From Polaromonas sp. (lineage in GTDB: Bacteria > Pseudomonadota > Gammaproteobacteria > Burkholderiales > Burkholderiaceae_C): 64,000 bases of DNA. Where the stretch lies: assembly GCA_013297865.1 (NCBI GenBank), contig JAAFIP010000007.1, forward strand, positions 1 to 64,000. Direction: 5' to 3'. A model generated the notes under the pieces. That model ran no database searches and was not told where the DNA came from. It worked only from the letters and a program-made list of their open reading frames with translations. Within the stretch, counting starts at the first letter, position 1, and each line of letters starts with the position of its first letter. Position numbers and translations under genes: made by a program. Shown in pieces: positions 1 to 7,650 of this stretch.

Positions 1-303
1 CAGTTTGGTCCCTATCTTCCGTGGGCGCTGCAGATTTGAGGAAGCCTGCTCCTAGTACGAGAGGACCGGAGTGGACACACCTCTGGTGTATCGGTTGTCA
101 CGCCAGTGGCATTGCCGAGTAGCTATGTGTGGAAGAGATAACCGCTGAAAGCATCTAAGCGGGAAACTCGTTTCAAGATGAGATCTGCCGGGGCCTTGAG
201 CCCCCTAAAGAGTCGTTCTAGACCAGGACGTTGATAGGTCAGGTGTGGAAGCGCAGTAATGCGTTAAGCTAACTGATACTAATTGCTCGTGCGGCTTGAC
301 CCT
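1..303 (+). rRNA. 23S ribosomal RNA, 3' end (partial)
   Basis: The first ~300 bases match the conserved end of bacterial 23S rRNA. The sarcin-ricin loop segment AGTACGAGAGGACCGGAGTG is at about 54-73, and the terminal helix segment ACTGATACTAAT is at about 272-283. The end at 303 was placed by comparison with the E. coli 3' end (GGCTTAACCTT, here GGCTTGACCCT). The 5' part of the gene and the rest of the operon lie outside the window. Confidence 0.97.
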
Positions 304-459
304 ATAACTTTGATGATCCATGAAGATCCAAGGTTGTTATGCCAAGTGACGCATTCAAAATATATTCAGAGTTGTCTTCGGACTGTCTCTGTGCTGATTT
401 AGCTCTATGAATTGGTTGTGTTGATTGGGCGAAAGCCCAGGCAGCATGACGACAAGTTA
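304..459 (+). other. 23S-5S internal transcribed spacer
   Basis: This 156-base spacer contains no tRNA-like cloverleaf. It has a short hairpin (TGGGC-GAAA-GCCCA, 426-439) that may form part of the processing region ahead of 5S rRNA. Nothing else is recognisable. Confidence 0.8.
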
Positions 460-575
460 TGCCTGATGACCATAGCAAGTTGGCCCCACTCCTTCCCATC
501 CCGAACAGGACAGTGAAACGACTTAGCGCCGATGATAGTGCGGGTTCCCGTGTGAAAGTAGGACATTGTCAGGCT
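460..575 (+). rRNA. 5S ribosomal RNA
   Basis: The ~116-base sequence begins TGCCTGATGACCATAGC and ends TTGTCAGGCT, so its two ends pair as in 5S rRNA. Internal landmarks are the CCCATCCCGAAC loop, AGTGAAACG and GCGCCGATGATAGTG. It follows 23S as in a standard rrn operon and is followed at once by a terminator. The ends are set by pairing and could be off by a base or two. Confidence 0.96.
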
Positions 576-585
576 CTTATGCCCT

Positions 586-618
586 AAAAAGCCCAACCAG
601 AAATGGTTGGGCTTTTTT
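586..618 (+). terminator. Intrinsic terminator of the rRNA operon
   Basis: AAGCCCAACCA pairs with TGGTTGGGCTT around a GAAA tetraloop and is followed by a run of T. It starts 11 bases after 5S, so it ends the rrn transcript. Confidence 0.95.
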
Positions 619-823
619 CTTTGCTGCACGTAAACAAAACAGAAGTACTGCACAGCACTGCAGTGCAAAAGCATGGTGAAGCAATACGGCGCAGCAATGC
701 CTATTTGCAGGCCAGGTGTTAGCTGTCCATTTCAGGCTAACCTGCTGTGCGGGAGGACGTGCGGGGAGGACGAATCCCAGGTCATGCCCCCAACAGGTAA
801 TGGTTCAGATCCCTGTGCAGGCT

Positions 824-2509
824 TTATTTTGCGCTGCGCAGTTCGCGGCGCAGAATTTTGCCCACATTAGACTTGGGCAGTTCATCGCGAAACTCAATGT
901 ATTTGGGAATTTTGTAGCCAGTAAGATTCTGACGACAGTATTTGGCGACGTCATCTTCGGTCAGTGTGGAGTCGTTTTTCACCACAAAAACCTTGATGGC
1001 CTCGCCTTGTTTGGCGTCTGACACACCTACTGCAGCACATTCCACTACGCCTGGGCACAGAGAAATCACATTTTCCAACTCGTTGGGGAAAACGTTGAAG
1101 CCGCTGACAATGATCATGTCCTTTTTACGGTCAACAATCTTGGTGTAGCCTCTTTCGTCCATGATGCCCACATCCCCTGTACGCATGAAGCCATCAGCGG
1201 TGAAAGCTTTTTGGGTTTCTTCAGCTTGGTTGTAATAACCCACCATGACGTTCGGGCCACGAATACAAATTTCGCCTGACTCACCCACTGCCAGAGAATT
1301 ACCGTCATCGTCTTTGATGGCGATGTCCACGCTGGGCAATGGCAAACCAATCGTGCCGCTGAATGTTTTATTGGTGGGAGGGTTGTTGGTGCCGATGGCA
1401 ACCGTTTCGCTCATTCCCCAACCTTCAATCATCGGGCAACCTGTTGCCTGCAGCCAATGCCGGGCCGTACCTTCCGAAGCCGCCATGCCGCCAGCCTGCG
1501 ACACCCGCAGATTGGAAAAATCCACAGTTTTGAACGCTGGGTGCTGCAGCAAGGCGTTGAAAAGCGTGTTGACAGCGGGCAGCATATGGAAAGGACGCTT
1601 TTTGAGCACTTCAATGAACTTGCCGAAATCCCGCGGATTGGGAATTAAGGTCATGTAAGAGCCCCAGCGCACGGCCAGCAGACTCAGGCTGAGTGCGAAG
1701 ATGTGATAAAGAGGCAGCGCTGCGATGCTGTTGGTGTTGCGAATGTCGCCAACATCCTTGAGCGCCGGGGTAAACCAAGCTTCTGCCTGCAAAACCGCGG
1801 CAATGACATTGCGATGGGTCAATACTGCGCCTTTGCTCAGGCCCGTCGTGCCCCCTGTGTATTGCAGGAACGCAATGGAGTCCATCGTCGCCTGGCATGG
1901 CTTGAGCGACATGCTGGTACCTTCTGCGATAGCCCGGTTAAAAGCGGTCACACTGCGCACACCATCTAGCGGCAGTTTATATGCTGGCACCATTTTGGCC
2001 AGGTGGCGCACTGCAAAAGTCAGCCAGTTGCCGTACCAGAATCCAAGCAGGTCACCCATTGAGGCCATCACGACATGTTTTATCTGGGTTTTGGACACCA
2101 CTTCCGACAAGGTGTGCGCGAAATTTTCCAGAATGACAATCGCAGTAGCACCCGAATCCTTGAGTTGATGCTCCAGCTCCCGGGCGGTATACAGCGGATT
2201 GACGTTGACACAGGTGTAACCTGCACGCAAGACAGCAGACATCGTCACGGAGAACTGCGGAATATTGGGCAGCATGATGGCCACACGCGCATCAGACTCC
2301 AGGCCCCGGCTCTGCAGCCATGCGCCGAGGGCGGCAGACAGGCTGTCAAGCTGGCCATAGCTCATCCAGCGATCCATGCATACGGTGTATGGACTGGCAG
2401 CATGCTTTTTGAAACTCTCTTCGAGCAGCGCCGTCAGGGAACGATACTGATTGGGCTCAATGTCGTGCGGTACATCCTGAGGGTAGCTTTTGAGCCAGAT
2501 TTTTTCCAT
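824..2509 (-). CDS. fadD: Long-chain fatty acid--CoA ligase (AMP-forming)
   Basis: This 561-residue protein of the ANL superfamily activates fatty acids to acyl-CoA through an acyl-AMP intermediate. The ATP-binding motif YTGGTTGLSKGAVLTH is complete, and EGWGMSET, the hinge region GYTKIVDRKKDMI and a C-terminal PKSNVGKILRREL with the catalytic lysine are all present. The start at 2509 was chosen because GGAG lies 7 bases upstream; an upstream ATG at 2533 has no such site. It is 25 bases downstream of the unknown gene at 2535-3287 and is probably in one transcript with it. Family assignment is firm; the preferred chain length cannot be read from the sequence. Confidence 0.93.
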   Translation of the reverse strand: MEKIWLKSYPQDVPHDIEPNQYRSLTALLEESFKKHAASPYTVCMDRWMSYGQLDSLSAALGAWLQSRGLESDARVAIMLPNIPQFSVTMSAVLRAGYTCVNVNPLYTARELEHQLKDSGATAIVILENFAHTLSEVVSKTQIKHVVMASMGDLLGFWYGNWLTFAVRHLAKMVPAYKLPLDGVRSVTAFNRAIAEGTSMSLKPCQATMDSIAFLQYTGGTTGLSKGAVLTHRNVIAAVLQAEAWFTPALKDVGDIRNTNSIAALPLYHIFALSLSLLAVRWGSYMTLIPNPRDFGKFIEVLKKRPFHMLPAVNTLFNALLQHPAFKTVDFSNLRVSQAGGMAASEGTARHWLQATGCPMIEGWGMSETVAIGTNNPPTNKTFSGTIGLPLPSVDIAIKDDDGNSLAVGESGEICIRGPNVMVGYYNQAEETQKAFTADGFMRTGDVGIMDERGYTKIVDRKKDMIIVSGFNVFPNELENVISLCPGVVECAAVGVSDAKQGEAIKVFVVKNDSTLTEDDVAKYCRQNLTGYKIPKYIEFRDELPKSNVGKILRRELRSAK

Positions 2510-2534
2510 GTTTGTCTCCGTATGAAAAATCAAT

Positions 2535-3287
2535 TCATTCTAGTTCAGGCCAAACCCCCAAACTATGGGTACTTGCCATGCTTGCATCAAACAATCGGGC
2601 TACCCAGGCGCTTTCACGCTCATGAATCACGGCCAGAAAACCAGTAACGCCAGCGCGGCTGCGCTGCATGGCGGCAAACGTATCGAAACCCAACTCCAAA
2701 AAACCTTGCAATTGCTCCAGACCAGCCGCGGCAGCTGGTGCGCGCATCACCCGCAGCATGGTGCGCAAACCAGGGATGCGTGTAAGTTTGGCCAGCTCAG
2801 CACCGAGATGCTGCACCAGAGCCAACTGCTGTGCGCGCTCTGCCGGACGCGCCACGCTGCGCCAGGCTTGCACATAACGGGTGCGAACCGCGGATTCATC
2901 CAAGCTGCTGGTACGGTCTGCGCAGAAAAACTGCCCCATGGCGCAATCCAATTGCTCGCTTAAAGCATGAAGATGCGACAAGGCGGTGGCGACACCCACT
3001 ACAGCTGCAGGAAACAGGCGTTGCATAGTGGGTGCTATGCGGCCGAACTGGGCGTCGCGCTGACTGAAATCGCGATCACTGTAAAGCTCAGTCAAAAAGA
3101 ACTGTACTGCCGCACCCCAATCCTGGTGCGTCAATACATCGGCATAGCTGTGCCGAAAGCGGTGACACTGCACCCTTTTGACGGCCTGTACCGCTTGCGC
3201 AAGCGCTGGATCCGAAGCTTGTTGTGCACGTAACTGCGCAACCTGCGCCAAGGCAGCGGGGATGGTCAAAGTGCTGGAGTTTTCCAT
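2535..3287 (-). CDS. Conserved protein of unknown function
   Basis: A 250-residue, largely helical, Ala/Gln/Leu-rich soluble protein without a signal peptide or membrane segment. It carries the motif FFLTELYSDRDFSQRD (about residues 63-78), which I recall from uncharacterised Burkholderiales proteins but cannot tie to a function. It is the first gene of a probable two-gene minus-strand unit with the acyl-CoA ligase, which weakly suggests a link to lipid metabolism. The start at 3287 is the only well-placed ATG. I do not recognise an enzyme fold. Confidence 0.8.
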   Translation of the reverse strand: MENSSTLTIPAALAQVAQLRAQQASDPALAQAVQAVKRVQCHRFRHSYADVLTHQDWGAAVQFFLTELYSDRDFSQRDAQFGRIAPTMQRLFPAAVVGVATALSHLHALSEQLDCAMGQFFCADRTSSLDESAVRTRYVQAWRSVARPAERAQQLALVQHLGAELAKLTRIPGLRTMLRVMRAPAAAAGLEQLQGFLELGFDTFAAMQRSRAGVTGFLAVIHERESAWVARLFDASMASTHSLGVWPELE

Positions 3288-3356
3288 ACAAACCCCAAGT
3301 GTATCTAGGCAACAGGCTCTAGCCTAGGGGAGTGCATCTATGGGAATATAGAAATC

Positions 3357-3866
3357 ATGCAACGCAGAACATGGTTGAAATTAGGCTTGGGCAGCGCCGC
3401 AGTCATGGCCGTTGCTGCGGCTGGATTGGTGCTGACCCAGAAGGGTCTGGATCAAGCCGGCAGGCTGGGCCCGGCAGGCAAGCAGATATTCAGTGCTTTG
3501 GGTGCCGCGCTGCTGGAGGGCAGCCTGCCCCAAGACGCTAGTGCCAGACAGATAGCCTTGAATGGACTGCTTGAAAGGGTGGACCAGTTGATACTGGCAT
3601 TGCCACCGCATGCACAGGACGAACTGTCCCAGTTGCTGATGATCCTGTCGTCGCCGGTGGGACGTCTGGGCCTGGCTGGCTTGAGCACGGATTGGCCCGA
3701 AGCCACAGTACTGCAGCTGCAAGAGGCTTTGCACAACATGCGGTTTTCAAAGCTTGCGCTCAAGCGCCAGGTCTACGCAGCACTGCACGACATGACAGGT
3801 GCAGCCTATTTTTCCGATGCGTCCACCTGGATGCAGCTGGGTTATCCGGGGCCACTGAAAATATGA
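3357..3866 (+). CDS. Tat-signal small subunit of a GMC oxidoreductase
   Basis: A 169-residue protein starting MQRRTWLKLGLGSAAVMAV, a twin-arginine (RR) signal followed by a hydrophobic stretch, so it is probably exported folded. The rest is a small helical domain with no cofactor motif. Its stop overlaps the start of the GMC oxidoreductase by four bases (ATGA), implying coupled translation. By analogy with gluconate 2-dehydrogenase subunit 3 and related small subunits, it probably binds the FAD subunit, which has no signal of its own, and carries it to the periplasm. The role is inferred from context. Confidence 0.82.
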   Translation: MQRRTWLKLGLGSAAVMAVAAAGLVLTQKGLDQAGRLGPAGKQIFSALGAALLEGSLPQDASARQIALNGLLERVDQLILALPPHAQDELSQLLMILSSPVGRLGLAGLSTDWPEATVLQLQEALHNMRFSKLALKRQVYAALHDMTGAAYFSDASTWMQLGYPGPLKI

Positions 3867-5566
3867 GCAATCTGCAAGACCCCATCCGCGGCGGCATTGC
3901 CAGGGGATGGAAAATATCTGGCGGCACCCCTGGTAATTCACCAGAGGGTACGCACAAAGCACCGCCATCTACCATAGCCTGCGATGTCGTCATTGTGGGC
4001 TCTGGTGCGGGTGCTGGGGTTACTGCGGAAATTCTTTGCGCTGCTGGGCTATCGGTAGTGATCGTCGAAGAAGGCCCCCTCAAATCCAGTCGTGACTTCA
4101 ACCAAAAGGAATCCGAGGCTTACCCCAGCCTCTACCAAGAAAGCGCCGCACGAAAAACCGAAGACAAAGGAATCAACATCCTGCAAGGGCGCTGCGTAGG
4201 CGGCTCCACCACGGTCAACTGGACCAGCTCGTTTCGCACGCCTGCAGGGACGCTGCAGTATTGGCAGGATCATTTCGGTCTGCAGGACTACACCGTAGAT
4301 GCCCTGGCACCCTACTTTCAGCAGGCTGAAAATCGCCTCCATATCGGGCCGTGGCTGACACCGCCGAACGAAAACAACGACTTGCTGCGCCGAGGGGCAG
4401 CCCGTCTGGGCATCCCCGCTGCGGCCATCTCGCGCAACGTCAAGGGTTGCTGGAATATCGGCTCCTGCGGTATGGGCTGCCCCACCAATGCCAAACAATC
4501 CATGCTGGTGACGACCATTCCTGCAGCGCTGGATGCCGGAGCGCACTTACTGGTGGAGACCCGTGCACAGCGCTTTGTCATAGCCAATGGGGCAGTTACC
4601 GCACTGGAATGTATCGCAGTCAAACCGAACGCAGCCCAATCAAATATCGCGGGGGCAGCTACTAAAATAATAGCAAAACACTATGTGATCGCAGCTGGTG
4701 CCATCAACTCACCTGCGCTGCTGTTGCGATCCCAGGCCCCGGACCCGCATGGCCATCTGGGCAAGCGCACATTTCTGCACCCTGTGGTCATGTCTGCGGC
4801 CATCATGGAACAGAAAGTGGAGGGCTGGACGGGTGCCCCGCAGACCATTTACAGCGATCATTTTCTAGATACCCAGCCCATTGACGGCCCCATAGGCTAC
4901 AAGTTGGAAGCGCCGCCACTGCATCCCGTGATCCTGGCCTCCAGCCTGCAGGGTTATGGCAAGGCGCAGGCTGATTTGCTCGGCCAGTTTCCGCATACCC
5001 ATGTGCTGCTGGCGCTCATGCGCGATGGCTTCCACGCCCAATCAGCAGGAGGCAGTGTCAGCCTGCGCAGCGATGGCTCGCCCAGCCTGGACTACCCGCT
5101 CAACAGCTTTGTCATGGATGGCGCGCGCCGTGCGTTGCTGTCCATGATGGAAATACAGTTTGCTGCCGGCGCACTCAAGGTGCTTCCAGTCCATGAAATG
5201 GCCCAGCCTTACACCGCATGGACCCAGGCCAAAGCAGCGGTGGAAGCGCTGCCCATGGAGCCTTTGCTGACCAAGGTGGTGAGTGCGCACGTGATGGGTG
5301 GATGCGCTCTGAGCGGATCTGAAAAACTGGGTGTGACCCGCCCCGATGGGGTGCACTGGCAAATCAGCAATCTGTCCATCCATGATGGGTCCTTGTTTCC
5401 CACCAGCATTGGCGCCAACCCCCAGCTGTCGGTGTACGGCATCAGCAACCGGCTTGCCCAGGGGCTGGCCCGAGGATTGACCGGCAAATCACCTGTGCTG
5501 GCCTTGCCCACGACACTCCAGAAGACCCATGTGCAAGGCATCCAAGCCGCGGTTGTCACAGCATAA
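3863..5566 (+). CDS. GMC family FAD-dependent oxidoreductase
   Basis: A 567-residue flavoprotein. The FAD-binding GSGAGAG motif is near residues 42-48, GMC signature GRCVGGSTTVNW is near 110, and IAAGAINSPALLLRSQ matches GMC signature 2. The C-terminal region has the usual active-site histidine context (VSAHVMGGCALSG) and IHDGSLFPTSIGANP. The cysteine motif CWNIGSCGMGCP resembles cholesterol-oxidase-like and alcohol-dehydrogenase-like GMC proteins. The start at 3863 overlaps the preceding stop by ATGA; the longer open frame from 3692 is unlikely. Residues 257-271 (AAQSNIAGAATKIIA) come from a dispersed repeat inserted in frame. The substrate (alcohol, sugar or sterol) is unknown. Confidence 0.92.
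   Translation: MSNLQDPIRGGIARGWKISGGTPGNSPEGTHKAPPSTIACDVVIVGSGAGAGVTAEILCAAGLSVVIVEEGPLKSSRDFNQKESEAYPSLYQESAARKTEDKGINILQGRCVGGSTTVNWTSSFRTPAGTLQYWQDHFGLQDYTVDALAPYFQQAENRLHIGPWLTPPNENNDLLRRGAARLGIPAAAISRNVKGCWNIGSCGMGCPTNAKQSMLVTTIPAALDAGAHLLVETRAQRFVIANGAVTALECIAVKPNAAQSNIAGAATKIIAKHYVIAAGAINSPALLLRSQAPDPHGHLGKRTFLHPVVMSAAIMEQKVEGWTGAPQTIYSDHFLDTQPIDGPIGYKLEAPPLHPVILASSLQGYGKAQADLLGQFPHTHVLLALMRDGFHAQSAGGSVSLRSDGSPSLDYPLNSFVMDGARRALLSMMEIQFAAGALKVLPVHEMAQPYTAWTQAKAAVEALPMEPLLTKVVSAHVMGGCALSGSEKLGVTRPDGVHWQISNLSIHDGSLFPTSIGANPQLSVYGISNRLAQGLARGLTGKSPVLALPTTLQKTHVQGIQAAVVTA
4631..4675 (+). repeat. NIAGAA repeat, coding copy 1 (in GMC oxidoreductase)
   Basis: The core AATATCGCGGGGGCAGCTAC differs from the consensus core AATATCGCGGGAGCAGCTAT by two bases. 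It is read in frame as Q-S-NIAGAA-T. The codon before NIAGAA is TCA, where intergenic copies have TAG. The flanking GMC sequence continues on both sides, so the copy is tolerated as an internal insertion. Confidence 0.9.
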
Positions 5567-5584
5567 AGCCGCTACAGTAGGCCT

Positions 5585-6487
5585 ATGACCAATGCTTGGA
5601 TACAAAGACTGCTGACACTGGGTGTGCCTCTGCTTTGGTGGATCGGTGCGTACCAACTGTGGCCCTCCCACCGGCTGGGCGCAGCGCTGTGTTTGCTGGC
5701 CCCCGTGCTGATCGCCCCGCTACTTGAGGCGGTGCAGTTCATTCTGCTATGGATCATCAATAGGCATGATCCCAGCCCACGGGCCAGTGTGGCCGCGCAT
5801 GTGCGTGCCTGGTGGGGAGAGCTGCGCACGACCGTCAAGGTTTTTAACTGGTGGCAGCCTTTTCGCACCCATACTGTGCCTGATCATCTGGCGCCTGCAC
5901 CTGGCCAGCGTGGTGTCGTGCTGGTTCATGGATTTTTCTGCAACCGCGCCTTCTGGATCCACTGGATGCGGCGTTTGCGGCAGGACGGGCGGGTATTTGT
6001 GGCGGTGAATCTGGAGCCTGCGTTCGGGTCGATTGATGCATACGTTCAGACGATCAATAGCGCGGTGCACAAGGTCTACCAAGCCACGGGCCTACCGCCT
6101 GTGCTGGTCGGGCACAGTATGGGGGGCCTGGCGATTCGGGCATGGTTGCAGGCTATGCATGCGGCCAGACCCGGCGAAACCGTTGCCCACCGCGTGATCA
6201 CGCTGGGTACCCCACACCATGGTACCTGGCTGGGACGCCTGTCCCACGCTGAGAACGGGCGGCAAATGCGTTTGCACAGTACCTGGATAAACTCGCTGGA
6301 GAAGGCGGAAACAAGCCACAAAGCTATAGAATTTGTCTGCTTTTACTCAGATTGCGACAATATTGTCTTTCCAGTCTCATCGGGCAGGCGCGAAGGCGCG
6401 GACAATCGCTTGGTACACGCGTGCGGTCATATCGACCTGGCCCACGATGCGCAGGTCATGCAAGCATGTTGGGCATTGATGAAATAA
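5585..6487 (+). CDS. Alpha/beta hydrolase, lipase-like, membrane-anchored
   Basis: A 300-residue alpha/beta hydrolase. Two hydrophobic segments fill the first ~55 residues (LLTLGVPLLWWIGAYQLW and LCLLAPVLIAPLLEAVQFI), so it is probably held in the inner membrane. The oxyanion region VLVHGFFCNRAFW is near residue 115, the nucleophile elbow GHSMGG is at about 175-180, and a likely catalytic histidine lies in CGHIDLAH near the C terminus. This layout is typical of triacylglycerol lipase or esterase proteins. It starts 18 bases after the GMC gene and may share its transcript. Substrate unknown. Confidence 0.88.
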   Translation: MTNAWIQRLLTLGVPLLWWIGAYQLWPSHRLGAALCLLAPVLIAPLLEAVQFILLWIINRHDPSPRASVAAHVRAWWGELRTTVKVFNWWQPFRTHTVPDHLAPAPGQRGVVLVHGFFCNRAFWIHWMRRLRQDGRVFVAVNLEPAFGSIDAYVQTINSAVHKVYQATGLPPVLVGHSMGGLAIRAWLQAMHAARPGETVAHRVITLGTPHHGTWLGRLSHAENGRQMRLHSTWINSLEKAETSHKAIEFVCFYSDCDNIVFPVSSGRREGADNRLVHACGHIDLAHDAQVMQACWALMK

Positions 6488-6537
6488 CAGACGAATCGTG
6501 ACTGCGCAATTGCGCAGCTCTTCATAAAAGGTGCGAT

Positions 6538-7650
6538 ATGCCATTGATAGTAGTAATGGATGATGATGCTGGCACACGCATGCTGGTCAGTCAGGTGCTC
6601 CGCAAGGAAGGCTATGACGTGATGGCTGCCGAAGACGGCGCCAAAGGTCTGGCACTGATCCAGGAATTCAAGCCGGATCTGGTGGTCAGCGATGTGCAGA
6701 TGCCGGAGATGGACGGATTTGAGGTGCTCGACCGTGTGCGCAACGCCTCGGATTTGGCCACCATACCAGTGATTTTGCTGACCTCCCTGCAAGACCGCAC
6801 GCATATGCGCCAGGGCATGACCACGGGTGCAGACGACTACTTGACCAAACCTTTCGCACCGCAGGAGCTGCGCGAAGCCGTCAGTGCCCAGCTCAACAAG
6901 ATCGTGCGCGCTGAAGCCATGCGCTCGCAGATGGTGGACACTGCAGTCACCCATGCGCTGGAAGAGCAGCGCCACAAAATCAGCAAGCTGTACGAGACAC
7001 GCATGGCCAAATCGCTCAGCGAGCAATGGCCCGACAGTGGCTACGTCCACGAAAATGAAAAATTCGCCAGTGCGACAGTGCTGTTTGCAGACATGCGCGA
7101 CTATGGGCAGTGGGCGCAGCGTCTGTCCAGCACCGAGCTCAGCGACGTGGTGCAGCAGTTTTATGGCAATGTAGGCGACACAGTCCACCTGTTTGGCGCA
7201 CACTACATGCAATTTGTGGGTGATGGCATGCTGTGTGTGTTTGTCGATGCTGGCGATACCCATTCTGTCAACCACGGACTGCGCGCAGTACGCGCCGCAG
7301 TGGGACTGACCGATGCCACGCGCCGCATCGACAGCTATGTGAAGCAGCATTTTGGTGACCGCAATCTGCCACCTTTCACACTGAGCATTGCCTTGCACAG
7401 TGGCCCCATTGCATTTGCCAAGCTCGATGGCCTGTTTGGCAGCAGCGGCAACACCACCCCGGTGGGCGATACGGTGACTGTGGCCTTGAAATTGTTTGCC
7501 GGACAGCCTGCATTGAACTGGATGATTGGTGCCAGCGTGCAGACCGCGCGTTTGGTGACTGGTGCTGTCAAGATCGGTGCACGCTCCTTGGTTAATGTGC
7601 CAAGTCGATCCCCTGCTTTGGATGCGGTAGAAATTCTGGGTCTGCAGTAA
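6538..7650 (+). CDS. Response regulator with class III cyclase-homology domain
   Basis: This 370-residue protein has an N-terminal receiver domain (acidic pocket MDDD, phospho-acceptor Asp52 in SDVQMPEMDG, Thr in LLTS, Lys104 in TKPF), then a helical linker and a cyclase-homology domain from about residue 178. The metal-binding aspartates survive (FADMRDY and VGDGMLCVF), but the usual adenine-selecting lysine is replaced by Gln (MQFVGDG), and the GDTVN...R catalytic pair reads GDTVTVALK, with Thr and Lys. Cyclase activity is therefore doubtful. Its stop overlaps the start of the hybrid kinase (TAATG), so the two are probably partners. A paralogue lies at 19142-20260. Confidence 0.9.
   Translation: MPLIVVMDDDAGTRMLVSQVLRKEGYDVMAAEDGAKGLALIQEFKPDLVVSDVQMPEMDGFEVLDRVRNASDLATIPVILLTSLQDRTHMRQGMTTGADDYLTKPFAPQELREAVSAQLNKIVRAEAMRSQMVDTAVTHALEEQRHKISKLYETRMAKSLSEQWPDSGYVHENEKFASATVLFADMRDYGQWAQRLSSTELSDVVQQFYGNVGDTVHLFGAHYMQFVGDGMLCVFVDAGDTHSVNHGLRAVRAAVGLTDATRRIDSYVKQHFGDRNLPPFTLSIALHSGPIAFAKLDGLFGSSGNTTPVGDTVTVALKLFAGQPALNWMIGASVQTARLVTGAVKIGARSLVNVPSRSPALDAVEILGLQ

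Noticed and set aside
304-459. tRNA gene in the rRNA spacer
   Set aside because: No cloverleaf, no CCA-type acceptor pairing; the 23S-5S spacer normally lacks tRNA genes.
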